Below, piece by piece: positions 1-12,372 of a stretch of 64,000 bases of DNA. How positions within the stretch are numbered: position 1 is the stretch's first letter; each line of letters begins with the position of its first letter. The DNA comes from Macrotis lagotis (Eukaryota; Chordata; Mammalia; Peramelemorphia; Peramelidae). Both the position numbers and the translations under genes were made by a program. The notes beneath the pieces are model-generated. The model had not been told where the DNA came from, made no database searches, and saw only the letters and a list, made by a program, of their open reading frames with translations. The stretch spans positions 622,461,156 through 622,525,155 of the forward strand of contig NC_133666.1 in assembly GCF_037893015.1 (NCBI RefSeq). Reading direction: 5' to 3'.

Positions 1-360
1 AAAGAGATTGGCCTGTGAAAAGGGGCTTTGAATGTCGGATAGCGTATTTTATATTTGATCTTTTTCCTTGCAATCTGAAACTTTGTTCTTCATTCTCATC
101 ATCATCATCTCCATCCATCAACCCTTCATCCGTTCTCAGGCCATCATCCTTATACTAATTCTTCCTTTCCCTAAATTTATCCTTTAGAAAATGAGTTCAA
201 CTCTCCACTTTCCTCTTTTCTTGAGTCCCTTGTCATTTTACCTTATTGCCTAGATTGCCTTACAAAGGCTCAGTATTGATCTCTTTCATATGTACTGCCT
301 TTTTTTCCTACACAGCTGCCAGTAGCTGAGGAAAATCACAAAACAATGCTCAGTGGGTCA
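1..360. repeat. Tail of an earlier repeat unit
   Basis: Homologous to about 16530-16860 (shared GGCTTTGAAT / TTTATATTTGATCTT, then matching runs around CATCACCTCCATCC and CTACTGCCTTTT). It shows that the tandem array continues to the left of the window. The sequence itself looks like old L2-type LINE. Confidence 0.5.
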
Positions 361-379
361 CTTTATTTTATATTACTTC

Positions 380-2430
380 AGTTTGAACCCTCACTGCTTA
401 AAGACAAGCCTCTTAAACTATCATTTCACTGTCCTCTTTACCACAGTGGCTCTTCTATATCTTTCCATCCCTCCTCAAGCCATTCATGGAGAACAATCCC
501 CACACACTCATAGCTGACAATCTTCCCACACTCATATTTAATTTAATAATTAAGAACTATCTTTTATTTTAATTACTAAGGAGCTTTTCTTCTTCCCTCC
601 TCTTTGTTTTTACATCATTCAGATGACTTCTGCCATCGTTTCTTCTTTTACCCTGTCTCACACAAAGAGGTAGCTCTTCTTGCTAAGGCAAACTCCTTTT
701 ACATGCACAAGTAGTCCCATTCCATCATCTCCTCCAGCATATTGTCCCCTTTATCATTCCCATTCTTTCAATTATCTTCAGTCTCTACTTGCTTATTAAT
801 TACAATTAATTACAAATTAATCACAAAACAACAATTGAACCATCCATCTCTTCTAGTTATTGCCACATCTGTCTCCCCAATGGTGGCTAAACTACTGAGA
901 AAGAATGTACAATATGTGCTTACTTCCTTTTCTCTCTCTTCCTCATTCTCTACAGTTTGGCTTCTGTCATTATTCAAATGAAACTCTTCTTTTCAATTTA
1001 ACAGTCTTTTAATTGTGAATTCCAGTGGCCTTTAAGAAAAAAATCAGATGATACTTCTTGCTCTCTCTGCAACCTGTGACACTGTTGATGACTTTTCTTT
1101 TGCCTGTTGTGGTGGGTCAGTTTTTTCCAACATTTTGTGACCTCATTATGAAACTTTTTTGGCAACTATACTAGAATGGTTTCTCATTCCCTGCTTCAGC
1201 TCATATTTCCAGACTGGGAAAAAGAGGAGACTGGGAAAAAGAGTGCCTAGCAACACACAGTCAGTAAAAGAGGGAGGTGAGATTTGAACTCATGAAGATG
1301 AGTACTGATTCCAAGACCCAGTACTTTATCCATTGCAGCACCTAGCTTCCTTTTTCTTTTGCTTAATACCCTCATCCTCTAGATTTTTGTGATACTGCTC
1401 TATCCTGTTTCTCCTTCAAATCTACCACTCACCTTCACTGGGTTTTTATCCAGGTCTACTGACCATGATTGTCCTACAGGTTTTTGTTGTGAACCTTTTC
1501 TTCTCCCCTTTTTATTATTTCACTCAGTGATCTGACCATCTCACATGAATTCAATTATCCTTTTTATGCTGATATTTCTCTTAATACTTTGTCTAGTCTT
1601 TTTTTTTAAGGTTTTTGCAAGGCAAACAGGGTTAAGTGGCTTGCCCAAGTTCACATGGCTAGGTAATTATTAAGTGTCTGAGACAGGATTTGAACCCAGG
1701 TCCTCCTGACTCCAGGGCTGGTGCTTTATCCGCTACGCCACCTAGCCGCCCCTCACTACGCCACCTAGCCACCCCCACTACGCCACCTAGCTGCCCCAAC
1801 TTTGTCTAGTATTAACATCTCTCTTGACTTCTAGTCTTGCATTTCCAATAGTCCATGAGACATCTCAAAATCAATGTCTCAAAGACATTTTATGGCCAAT
1901 ATGCTTAAAACTGAACTAATTTCCTGCCCTCAAATCCTCCCTTTCCATAACTTCCCCTCTTCCATTTGCAGATACCACTATCTTCCTAGGTAGCCTAGGT
2001 TGCTAATCTGGTTTCACCTTAAATCTTAATTCTCTTTGATCCCTTCCCCATATACAATTTTACTTTTGTGACATTTCTCATATATGCATTCTTCTCTCTG
2101 ACACTGCTACTACCTGAGGTAGGCTTTTATCATCTCACATTTGAACTCTTTCAAATGCCTGCTAGTGGATCTCTCTGACACAAGTATTTTTTTCTATGCA
2201 CACTAGAATATATAGGAAACCAAATTCAATAAATTCTAGTGGCTCCCTATTACTTGCAGTATCAAACATATAATCCACCCTTGGTTTTGAACACCATTTG
2301 TAACTTGGCTCTTTGCCTTTCTAATCTTCTTATACCTTATTCCCTTCCACATCTTCTGATTTCCCCTTGTTTCATTCTAATTTTCCATCATTTTCTTCCT
2401 TAAGTAACATCCATGTGATGTTACTCTTTG
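380..2430 (+). mobile_element. L2/CR1-like LINE relic
   Basis: Degraded reverse-transcriptase region. Around 1050-1100 the reading LLALSATCDTVDD recalls LLDLSAAFDTVDH, and about 1530-1580 ISHEFNYPFYADIS recalls the HGFNYHLYADDT box. Near 2225-2400 the C-terminal part (CCAAATTCAATAAATTCTAGTGGC) is seen. Interrupted by a SINE at 1597-1797. Related pieces lie at 28840-29945 and 54420-55560. The family name is from memory of RT motifs. Confidence 0.5.
1597..1797 (-). mobile_element. tRNA-derived SINE (WSINE type) with tripled head
   Basis: Antisense copy with T-rich start, GGGTTAAGTGGCTTGCCC and TAATTATTAAGTGTCTGAG. Its 5' head (CACTACGCCACCTAGC...CCCC) is repeated three times in tandem at 1728-1797. 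Inserted in the L2-like relic. Confidence 0.8.
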
Positions 2431-2596
2431 GAGTAGGAGAGGCTTTTTATTTTTTGCTTTAACATCTTCTTCTGAAAATAAATTCTGGTCTTCTCTATTC
2501 CCATAGTAACTGTGTATATGGAATCTCCTTAGCTCATTAGAAACAAAATAAGATTTTTATAGCAGCTTTTTCTTATATTCATCTCTAGTCTTTCAA

Positions 2597-2647
<51 letters not shown>

Positions 2648-3230
2648 TATCTCTGGTCCCAGGAGCATTGTCCTGAGCCCAATCTCTGCTCTCCTTTACC
2701 ATTTTAAGCCACAGCTAGGGACTCTTGTCACATTGTGATGGAAATACTCTCACTACCTGAGAATGCTATAATCTTCAGTTCTCCCATCTGGCTTGGTATT
2801 AAGACCAAAAACTCAGTTCTCCTATAAGTAGTGACAGCTAGAAGAGTCTGGTACTACAGCTGTGTGCTGGTTTTCCCCAGACCTGGACTGCCTATCATCT
2901 GTACAGTGAGGCCTGGCATTCCTGATCAGCAAAGGTACTTTCACTTCCTTAACTCAGATGTCACACTTCTCACACTGGAGGTGAAAATTCCTGTGGCTGA
3001 GGCAAATCTACCTCCCAAACTAGATTCTCCTATGGCTGGCCTCTTGCTGTTTCAGGGAACTAGCCTAGAGATGTTTGTGTTTCACTCAATCACTCAACCA
3101 TGGTCCCAGGATCTTTCTTCAGATCTTTTCTAGTAGTCATGAAAAAACATTAGATCTCCAGGGTTAAGGGTTGGGTTTACAGAAAAAGGAGTTTACTGCC
3201 CAATGGAGCATCTTTTGAATAGACTGATAT
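2430..3230. other. No gene seen; contains (GT)n
   Basis: A (TG)n tract lies at 2599-2646. The rest has a 100-codon open stretch (2831-3133) with no domain, no homologue in the other units and no splice context, so I do not call it a gene. Confidence 0.5.
2599..2646. repeat. (GT)n microsatellite
   Basis: About 24 TG units. Confidence 0.95.
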
Positions 3231-3539
3231 AACAATGGAAAAGAGCAGTCATAGTTCATAAGCTCTGGGAAAAGTATGTGTGGGTTTGTGTATTGGGGTG
3301 GGAGTGGTTGAGGTTGCATCATACTAATGCCAAAGAAAGTGTGGAGCAGGTTTCAGAAGGTGGAGTGGGAATTGGAGAGATATGGGCTCTGATGTAGGGT
3401 ATCTCCATTTTTGAGAATTATTATGTCTGAATGTGCCTTGCCTTAGGGAAAGGAGTAGTCATGGGCAGCTTATGGAAGATAGAGAAGAGGAGAAAACATT
3501 TACTTCCCATATTAGGACTGACACTTAATCCAGATGGCA

Positions 3540-3646
3540 TCCAGGAGAAATCTTCCTTCAGAGTAATGATACTCAGCAGAGTCCTGAGTACAAGTCAGCC
3601 ACCATAGGTCCTCAGCATAGTCCATCAGCTTAACTCAGGTTAGGAG
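3540..3646 (+). promoter_or_regulatory. Candidate 5' non-coding exon end, copy 1
   Basis: Sequence ending in TTAGGAG|GTAAGTCT, a strong donor. It is kept at the same relative place upstream of all three signal-peptide exons (donors at 3647, 19752 and 43389). The ATG exons start only five bases before the ATG, so an upstream non-coding exon is expected. The exon's left edge is not defined. Confidence 0.35.
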
Positions 3647-4373
3647 GTAAGTCTATCTTTTATCCTTAGCCTTATTCTTTTTTGTACCACTCTCATCCCC
3701 CTCCAACCAACTTCAGATTACACTGATTTGGGGAATAAGGGTCACTTCTGGCCTGGTATCATATAGTAGGAATTGGACAGAAATAATGGCTTGTATAGTC
3801 ACTAAGTCTGAGCAATCATTCTGGCCTTACTGGTTCTCATTTTTTGGGTGTGTGGTATTTGGGTAGATAGAGCAGGATAAACGAGGTTTAGCAAATGTGG
3901 TAGGTTAGAGAAGATAGGGCTTATGGATGGGGTAGACTGGAGAAAGTGCCTTGAACATTATAAAACTGATGGAATAAAGTAGCCACAAAGGATAGAGAGC
4001 ACAGGATAGAGTGGTTGGAATGAAATCTGGCTAAAATTGAGAGGCATTGTACTCATAGGGTGGGAAGGGATTGGGACACTGTAAATTGCTGGATTCAGAC
4101 AATGTGTAGATTATAATCACTGGTACAGAAAGGCCATAAGCAAAGCTGAAAAGCATGCAGAAGATAGGGTTATGAAGAACTCAGAGATTCTGGAATGGGA
4201 TATTCAATCTTCTTATCCCCAGGCCAGCACAGGATCTTGCACATATTTCTGTATGGGATCTTATACAAAATAGTAGGTTACAAATACAATGGAATTTCCT
4301 TAAAGGCAGGAACTATATATGTAATCCCAGAATTTAGCATAAATTTTTATAAATAATAGGTACTGGGGCAGCA

Positions 4374-4532
4374 ATGGGGTGGCTAGGTGACACAGTGGAT
4401 AGAGCACTGGCCCTGGAGTCAGGAGTACCTGAATTCAAATACAGCCTCAGACACTTAATAATTACCTAGCTGTGTGGCCTTGGGCAAGCCACTTAACCCC
4501 CATTGCCTTGTGAAAACTAAAAAAAAATAATA
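4374..4532 (+). mobile_element. tRNA-derived SINE (WSINE type)
   Basis: Sense copy: GGTGGCTAGGTGACACAGTG head, GGAGTCAGGAGTACCTG, TAATAATTACCTAGCTGTGTG and an A-rich end. Confidence 0.85.
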
Positions 4533-4984
4533 AGCACTAAATAAATGTTTGTTAAATATAAATGAATGTTTGCAATATTTATTGAGTAGCATGAAATTTT
4601 ACACAAAGAAAAGACAATGTGTGATTGGTTTTGGGTATACTCAAATATTTGAAGGATTCTCATATAGGAAAGAAATGAGAAGATATGTTTGCCCCCAAGA
4701 CAAAAGGTTCAGAACAAGGAGCAATGGGAAAAGTGACAGAAGCAGATTTTAATTCAAATAATGAAAGGAAGACATTTCTTCACAATTAGAGCTGAGGGTG
4801 AAATAGGTTGCCTTTGGAGATAGTAGGCTTTCAAGCTAATGCTGGATAGTTTCTTTACAAGGATGGTTTGGAGGTGATTTTTCTGCTCCCTGTAACCTCT
4901 TTCACAAATCCACTAGTGATATTGAGAGAGCTAGGAGTTCATATTTGGGTGGGCTATTGATTAGGGACCAAAGTATTAGCTCTG

Positions 4985-5220
4985 TTATCTGGCATTGAAT
5001 TTCTTCCACAATCAGACAACTTTCTTTCCTGACATCCTTTTATTCTCCACACATTTTAGAGTCTGGAATACTTGCCTATTTTCTTTCCCTGCCACATGTA
5101 TCCTTTGCTTTCCCACCTTAGTGACTTTTGTGCTTTTTAATTCTCTATGCCTTATGTCTTCTCTGTCCTTCCTGCTTCACTTTGTATTATCTGTTTATGT
5201 GTAGGTCTTTCCCCTGATCT
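4985..5220 (+). mobile_element. LINE 3' fragment (L2-like)
   Basis: Resembles the C-terminal coding end of L2-type LINEs (CTCCACACATTTTAGAGTCTGG...). The same piece is at about 45125-45400 in the copy 3 unit and is absent from the copy 2 unit. Confidence 0.4.
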
Positions 5221-5809
5221 GTTCGCACAAGAGGTTCTAAGGGAATCTTTTGTCACTATTCTTTCTTCTAATTCTGACTAACATCCTTCTCTTTTTCTTT
5301 CTCTCACAAGTCATTCTACCAATACAGGGTTATATCTCTCTGCATAGGCAACAACACCAGAGAACTGTCCTTTAGGGAACTGCCAAACCTACCAATGAGG
5401 TGGTGGTGGTACAGAAGGGGTTTTATACCTCCCTTGCAGTAAAACAATGCTGACCTTTGAAAAAATCAGCCAGCATATGTTTGAAACCAGTAACTCCACA
5501 AGAGAAACACAATATTAGCACTTTTAAAACAATAGGGGCAATTTCTATGACATCCCAGAATACTTCCAATATTGTTGGAAATCTAAAAGAGAATGTGAAT
5601 TAATAGTTCATGCAATAGAATTGCACTAAAGCATCCAGTGACCACACAGTCAAGTTAGAAACAGAATATAATACACATACAATTTGGCAGAAAATCCATC
5701 CATAGATAGTTTGCAATAAATAAACAATGAAGCAAAGAATGGCTTAAAGATAAAGTCTTGCTTTTATAATAGTAATGCTAGCAATATACCATACATAAAA
5801 AATAAAGGT

Positions 5810-5995
5810 TGAATGGCTTGATGGACATAACACTTGATTTGTAATCAGGAGGATTTTCACTTGCTAACCATGTGACTCTGGTCAAGTCATTTAACTCTTC
5901 AATTTTAATTTCCTTATCTAAAAAATGGTCCTAATAATAGCACCTACTTCACCACATTGTTAGGAGATTCAAATAAGATAATATCTCTAGCCTCT
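5810..5995 (+). mobile_element. MIR/THER-type SINE relic
   Basis: CTTGCTAACCATGTGACTCTGG...TCAAGTCATTTAAC with the conserved core. Matching copy at 46055-46220. Confidence 0.55.
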
Positions 5996-6751
5996 CTCTC
6001 TCTCTATGTCTACTTCTATCTCTATCTTTCTATCTCTATTTAAACTTAATAAAACTTAAAGTGCTGTATAAAAGCCAGTTATTGATATTACAATGACAGT
6101 AATCATTAATATATATATATGCAAATAAAGAATGATCACAACAACTTGAAGGCATTGCATTAAAAGGAACATAATCCAGTAATCACATGAACAGAACAGC
6201 TAGATAATAAGCAAGTATACTCAAACATGCAGGAATCAACATGTGTAGCAATGAATATATTCAATTATAGGCAAGACACGTTTCTTATGGGCAATTTCTA
6301 GCATTCTTAGCAGAATAAGTGTATAGTTAATTCTTTAGGTTCACCTGTAAATTAGTGTCGTGATTTGTCTGTCTGATGAGGCTAGTTCTCTTCTGAGTGG
6401 CTAAAATCTTTGCCACTATACTTAGTTAGCAATGTATGACCATCAGGATCATTATAGACTTGTTTGTTTACACTTTGGCTAATAGTAGGGGTAAGTTAAC
6501 TGTCAGTGTTTGTGTACTATGGGGTATATCTGTACCCTTGGAGTCTCTATGGTAGCAGTTCTTGCTTAGAAAGGAATTGCCTTTGGAATTCAGTCCTCTT
6601 GCTCCTTAATAGTATACACAGTCTTATTTAAAGGAACATCCCTTTCATTGCCTATAATTGGGCCATACAGTCTATATATCACTAGTGGATAATCTCTTTT
6701 GCTCAGTGTTCACTGAAGAGGTTGCTCATCATTTATCTACATTTATTTATT

Positions 6752-6888
6752 TTTCAAGGCAATGGGGTTAAGTGGCTTGCCCAAGGCCACCCAGCTAGGT
6801 AATTATTAAGTGTCTGAGGTCAGATTTGAACTCAGGTACTCTTGACTCCAGGACTGATGCTCTATCCACTGCACTACCTAGCTGCCCC
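6752..6888 (-). mobile_element. tRNA-derived SINE (WSINE type)
   Basis: Antisense copy ending CACTGCACTACCTAGCTGCCCC; flanked by short repeats close to ATTTATTTA. Confidence 0.8.
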
Positions 6889-7557
6889 TATATTTATTTA
6901 TTGAAAATACAATTAACTCTGCTATGGGAAATAGTTGTGGTAAATGATCTTGATGGGTCCTCCTCTATTTTCTGGAGCTATTCTGTAAAAGGGCAAACTG
7001 CCAATCTTGCAACAACTTAGTGGTCAGCCTTCCATCAGTCAGCTACCTTGTGAGTCACTTGAGTGCCAAGATGTCTCGATAGAATGCTATCTCATTTTTG
7101 AAGGTCTTCCCAATGTACTAATATCATATTGTCTTTACTTTCTTTCACAGATTTCCTGAGCTGCAGTCATGGATAATTGGGAGGTGTCTTAGTTTTTCTC
7201 ATCAATGAAACACATTGATAGTGAGTATTTGCAACAAGTCTTTCATTTGAAGTTATAAAATACAAGTCAGTAGGGAGGTGTGCTTATCACTCAAGCATGA
7301 AAAAGGATGGTGTAAACATATATTATCATTCCCAGTGGAATTGTATTCTAGAAAAGATAGATTTTGATTCCCTTTCTTTTTATCTCAGAGTTTCCAACAT
7401 GTTCATCAGTACAGGGAGATACTATGAGTTACCTGACAATGAGGACTAGTGAAATGGTATCATCAGAAGACTTTCAGATTTTAGTGAGAGTTCAAACTAT
7501 AGGCAGAGAGAGAAAAAATTAACTATGGAGCAGGAACAGATTATTGAATCATTAGAC

Positions 7558-7558
<1 letters not shown>

Positions 7559-7603
<45 letters not shown>
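7559..7603. repeat. (GA)n microsatellite
   Basis: Uninterrupted GA repeat of about 22 units, about 650 bp upstream of the copy 1 signal exon. Confidence 0.95.
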
Positions 7604-7606
<3 letters not shown>

Positions 7607-8252
7607 GGACTATGCTAATCACTGAAAAATGAGTCCAAACTAAGTGTCAGTGACTGGAGAGAGGTCTGTTGAGGCAGACAGATGCTTCCATTTAAGATCT
7701 TTTCTTTAAGTCCAACCTTCTGGCAATTGAGAGTTTCAGCCCTTTGAGACTCAGAAGGGTTACCTCAGAGCAGGCAAGAGCAAGAGTGGGTGTGACCTGG
7801 GGGAACTAGACAGGAGGCAAGAACTGGAAATATGGAGTTCATGTGATCTGAGAAAATCTGCTGAAGCACTGGTGAAGTCTCAGGGAAAAGAATGAAGCCA
7901 TGAGTTTGGTCCTGGGTCCAAGGGCTGATAGAGGAATTTTGGGGTTATCTTTGGAGTGGAGTCTTATACAGCCTTGAAAGGGACAAATAGAGGTCATTGA
8001 TAATTATCACACTAGTGATTCCTTATGTCCTTTTCATAACTATTGCTGTCTTGTGACCTAGTGCTAGAACCTCTCCAGCATTCTTATTAGTCAGTCTTTC
8101 TGTTACCCTGGCAGAGATACTGATCACAATCATTTATTTCCTCTTTCCTTGTCACAGACAGTGTCCCTACTCTCTCTGTCATAGTCATTTATCCTCACAT
8201 ACCCAAATACACATCAATCACTACAACCTCTCCATCCTCTATCTTCTCCCAG

Positions 8253-8342
8253 GTGTGATGGAGATTCTTAATCTCTCAGATTTTTTTCTCTCTCATTTTG
8301 TGAATGTCTTCATCCTCTTCAAGAAGTTAACATTGACTTCAG
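8253..8342 (+). pseudogene. Copy 1 exon 1: signal peptide
   Basis: Acceptor CTCCCAG, GTGTG leader, ATG at 8258, 28 codons (MEILNLSDFFLSHFVNVF ... LTLTS), then phase 1 at G|GTAAGT. It is one codon shorter than copies 2 and 3. Lysines near the end (FKKL) make it a slightly weaker signal peptide than copy 2. Confidence 0.65.
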
Positions 8343-8695
8343 GTAAGTGTATTTGCTTCTCTTTGACTCTCAGGGACAAGGAATACTAAACACTGAGGGT
8401 TGAACATATAGAGATTCTATCCCAATTCATTCCCCTCCAAAACCATTCCCTCACACCCTCCTAGTGCTTTCTGGAGATTTTCTCAACTTTCTTCTTTTTT
8501 CTATCCTATAGCCTACTCCATTGGTTGCTTCCTTAACATTTTCCCCATGCTTCCTTACACTTTACTTTCCTTCCCCACCATCCAATTTTAGTTTTCTGTC
8601 TTTCACACATTTCTTGCAAAAACCTTGTATAACCTTCCACCTTCTGTCGTTCTTTTCTCTGATCTTCTTTCTCTTCTTCCTGCCTAATTGAACAG
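8343..8695 (+). other. Copy 1 intron 1
   Basis: 353 bp, GT...AG, ordinary pyrimidine-rich sequence with no repeat recognised. Confidence 0.6.
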
Positions 8696-9038
8696 GACAG
8701 TTCTCAGTGATTGGACCTACAAGACCCATCCAGGCCTCACTTGGGGGAGAAGCAGAGTTACCATGTTACCTGTCCCCACCTCAGAGTGCTCAGTACATGG
8801 AGGTGATCTGGTTGCAATCCACAAGGGTGGTACATCTCTATAGAGATGGGGAGGATCATTTTGGAGATCAGGATTCTAATTACAAAGGGAGAACAGAACT
8901 AGTGAGAGATGCTATTACAAATGGGAATGTCACCCTGAAGATCCGGGATGTGAGACTCTTGGATGCAGGAAGCTATAAGTGTCTTGTCGAGGATGGTTTT
9001 TACCAAGGGGAAGCTGATAATGGAGCTGAAGGTCTTAG
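8696..9038 (+). pseudogene. Copy 1 exon 2: IgV domain with 1-base insertion
   Basis: 343 bp against 342 in the other copies. It reads QFSVIGPTRPIQASLGGEAE, ELPCYLSPP, VIWLQ, RVVHLYRDG, GRTELVRDA, NVTLKIRDVR and DAGSYKC: a full Ig core with an NVT sequon. The extra base lies in the GATAATGG stretch (about 9019-9020), where copies 2 and 3 have GATTTGG and GATATGG, and it shifts only the last strand. Confidence 0.75.
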
Positions 9039-11184
9039 GTGAGGAGCTGGGGCCTGGATTGGACATGTTTATGCAACTGTGTGGGAGGAGGAGAAGACAT
9101 ATTTTACCAGTACTATTATTAATAGAATCACAGGATAGCCTAGTTGGAAGGGAACTTAAAGATCATGTATTCTAACATTTTTCCAAACAAGAAAACTCTC
9201 TCTACATGCCCTAAAAGTCCCTATTTCTATTTGGCTTATATCCTTGACCTCTAGTCTGATGTCTTACACTTAGAAGATGCTTAAGAAGTTCTTGTTGCAT
9301 TTTATAGAACTTCTGACCTCTGCTCAAAGACTTCTCATGAGAAGACCTTTTGTCTACCTAAGGAAGGAGCCAGTTGCATTTCTGGTTAAACTTAGTCATT
9401 AAGATGTTTTTGTTGACATTAAGTTTAAATCATCCTCTCTGAAGTTTTCACCCATTGTTACTAATTCTATATCAGAGGAACAAGTGGAACAGGTCTAATT
9501 CATTTTCCATTTTTATTATCTATGTAAAACTGAATCAATAATTTTTCTTTTTTGTTCCTTAGTTTCCTCATTTATAATAGGAGAGGGTTGGCCTTGATAG
9601 TCTTGTTCATCTATTTTATTGTCTATCATTATCTATGATCTTATGATAATTACATAATGATTTTATCACCTTAGTCTTTCAGAGTGAGGCTGGCTATATC
9701 ACCCTTGAGGAGACTAGGAGACTTTGAGGAACAGTGGAGTTACCTTTCTCTAATGCTTTCAGAGTTACCATTTTATTGTAACTCTTCCATTATTCACTGT
9801 CATGATTAGCACCCTAGTTCTCTTTAATGAATTAATATCAGAATATCTACTAAAATATTGCAAGAATAGAATTACAAATATTTCCTCTTTGGAGCAAGCT
9901 CTTCCCTATATCACCAGAGTCCAAATGGATTGTAGAAGTAGGTTCAAGCTAATGGAAGTTTCTATATAACACTGATCCAATCAAACTGACTTCCAAAAGT
10001 AACTTAGTCTAAGAATGGTTAAGTCTATCTCCATACTTCCATTGTACTTAGTTCTTTAGATTCCTTGGGACTTTATTTTTTTCTGTTTGGCTACAAGCAA
10101 ATTCCTGGAAGCACCTCAGGCTCCAGATGCCCTGATGGTGTCTTTTGAAGCTCTCAAGGTGCTAGCCATCTCAAAGACTCTTTACCAAAAAACAGGAAAA
10201 ATGCTTACACTACAGACAGAAGGAACAACATGGCCATGTGTTCTTAGTTTCAAGCTGGCTCTAGGTGAAAGAGAATTCAAGGATCCTCTTCCCACTCAGA
10301 GGCCCACAAAGTTGTATTTCATAGCATCTTGTTCTCTTTGAACACCAAGTCCAGAAGAGCAAATTTAGGATTGATGTATGGAGAAATTTTCTAACATATG
10401 GAACAATACCAAAGTGAAAGGAATCCCCAAGATGATGATAATGTTTGTCCTTCTTTCTTGAAGAGGACCATGACATCAGGGAGGTGATACCATGACAAGC
10501 ACATGAATTGGATTTTAGTGAGGGGGCGCTGTGCTAAGTCACCAGTCTCACTTTCTCCTTTGGAGTCAGATATGAATCAGGACAACCAGAGATGGCTCTG
10601 AATGTGAGGCAATCAGGGTTAAGTGACTTGTCCATGATAACTCAGCTTGTAAGTGGCAATAATCTGAGGCAGAATTAGAACTCCCATCCTCTTAACTCCA
10701 AAGCTCTATCTACTATATCACCTAATTGTCCCTCTCTGTGAGACTGGATAACTACTTGTAGGATAATCTCAAGGTAGAATCTGATATAAATGTGTGTTGA
10801 AGAAGAGAGACTGCTGAGTTTTCTTCTAATCGTTAGATCTTGTAATCATCCAAAAAAGAACACAAAATTGCGCCCCAATCCTTCTTATACTCTCTGGTGT
10901 GATAAGTGCAGCTTAATGATATATATCACAAATAAGTGGGGATAAAACCAGGTGATGTGGCCTGAGCTTGGGATGGAGAAAGGATATAGGCATGGTAATA
11001 TTGTTGGAAGGGGGAGGAGTGCCTCTTTTGTGATGCAAAGATGGGGCAAGAATAGCAGGGGCTAATGGGCCATAGAAATACTCTTGTGCTCTGCTTAGTC
11101 AGGGTGTGAGAGTGGGAGCTAGGGACGAAGTTGCTACAAGGATTGGTACATTACTATTGAGACTTATATGCAATTTTGTTTTAG
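9039..11184 (+). other. Copy 1 intron 2
   Basis: About 2.1 kb, homologous to intron 2 of copies 2 and 3, with an extra antisense MAR1-like SINE (10432-10733). No IgC exon was seen. Confidence 0.55.
10432..10733 (-). mobile_element. MAR1-like long SINE
   Basis: Antisense. Contains CATGACATCAGGGAGGTGAT, GAGGGGGCGCTGTGCTAAGT and the tRNA-like part near 10615-10733. Present only in copy 1's intron 2. Confidence 0.7.
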
Positions 11185-11292
11185 GTGAAGAAACTGTGTC
11201 ACAGATGTTGCTACAAAGATACTTTTTCTTCCTTGGTATATTTTGGTTTATTTTGTATGTAATATTTTTATTCTACATGCTGCTAATCCAAG
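11185..11292 (+). pseudogene. Copy 1 exon 3: first membrane segment
   Basis: 108 bp, open, GEETVSQMLLQR then YFFFLGIFWFILYVIFLFYM. Acceptor TTTTAG, donor CAAG|GTAATT. Intact here, but it cannot be read in frame after the shifted IgV exon of this copy. Confidence 0.62.
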
Positions 11293-12060
11293 GTAATTAT
11301 GAGGGGAATATGGGGCAAAAGCTTCCTATCTGTCTCAACAGGCCTGTCTGACAAGGAATTTGAAGTTTTGGGAATCTTTTGCCTAGTCCCCATTCACTTG
11401 TCAAGGCTTATCCCTTGTCCTCCCAGGACACTCTATGGTCCATGTTCTTCAATGTCCACTCATAGAACCTTGTTCTTCCCAAGAACCCTTGTAATTATGT
11501 GATTACTTTAATTTCCATTCCCTCATCATCACATAGCATATTCTATATTCCTCTAGGGTCCTTTGAGACTTATTAGTCCTACCTATCTATTATGGCCTTC
11601 TTTCACTAAATTCATTCATCATATGTTCATCAATATACTATATCCAAAGCATGTTAGACTTCATGAAGTTACAAAATGTCTATTTCCTCTTTTCCTCTCT
11701 GCCCCTCAGTCCCAATCCCTGCCCCTGTTTAGGATAGGTAAGATAAGGGTACAAATAAAGATCACCTTTGACTTTTAAAGGAATTTTTAAAAGTTTAAAT
11801 TAACCAGTATTTTTGTTAGCTGGCTCACATTTTGTAGTGGGGAAGGAAGTTGACATTTTCATAACTTGGTACATGCCCTTTATAATTCAATAACTTGTAC
11901 TTGCCCTCAGAGAGCAAACAATGTCTGTGAGAGTAAGTCAGATACAAAACTGAGTTAAGTTCAAAGTGGAGCTCTGAATGAGAAAGGGAGAAATCAATTT
12001 TACTGGTAATAAGAAGGGGTCAAGAAAGATTCCAATGAGACAATGGCTGAGAAGTATCTT

Positions 12061-12222
12061 TTTTTGTTTGTTTTTGTTTTTATTTTTGAAAGGCAATGGG
12101 GTTAAGTGACTTGCCCAAGGTCATACAGCTAAGTAATTATTAAGTGTCTGAGGCCAGATTTGAACTTAGATACTCCTGACAACAGGGTCAGTGCTCTAAT
12201 CACTGTACCATCTAACTACCCC
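12061..12222 (-). mobile_element. tRNA-derived SINE (WSINE type)
   Basis: Antisense copy with a T-rich start and AGTAATTATTAAGTGTCTGA; diverged head near 12200. Confidence 0.75.
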
Positions 12223-12372
12223 TAAGAAGTATGTTGAAGGAAGAACGAACTTAGATGAAAGTGGGGGTGGGTTGGAGATAATTCTTGCCTTGGGAGTATA
12301 GAAGGAAAGGGGAAAGGACTGCATGAAGAGGAAAGACAGAGACCAGTACTGCTTGACTAAAATTTAAAATAC

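Larger units (their letters stand above)
3230..8252. repeat. Upstream block of gene copy 1
   Basis: Homologous to 19345-22446 and 42965-48067 (for example GAGCAGTCATAG, GGTTAGGAGGTAAGTC and AGCAATGAATATAT). It carries the candidate 5' exon, two SINEs, an old MIR-type piece, a LINE fragment and a (GA)n tract. Copy 2's version lacks about 2 kb (equivalent to about 4160-6215). Confidence 0.6.

Noticed and set aside
2831-3133. 100-codon open frame upstream of copy 1
   Set aside because: No domain, no splice context and no equivalent in the other units.
10087-10341. Candidate IgC exon in copy 1 intron 2
   Set aside because: Open for 84 codons but without the C...W...C Ig pattern, with poor splice sites, and broken in the homologous introns of copies 2 and 3.
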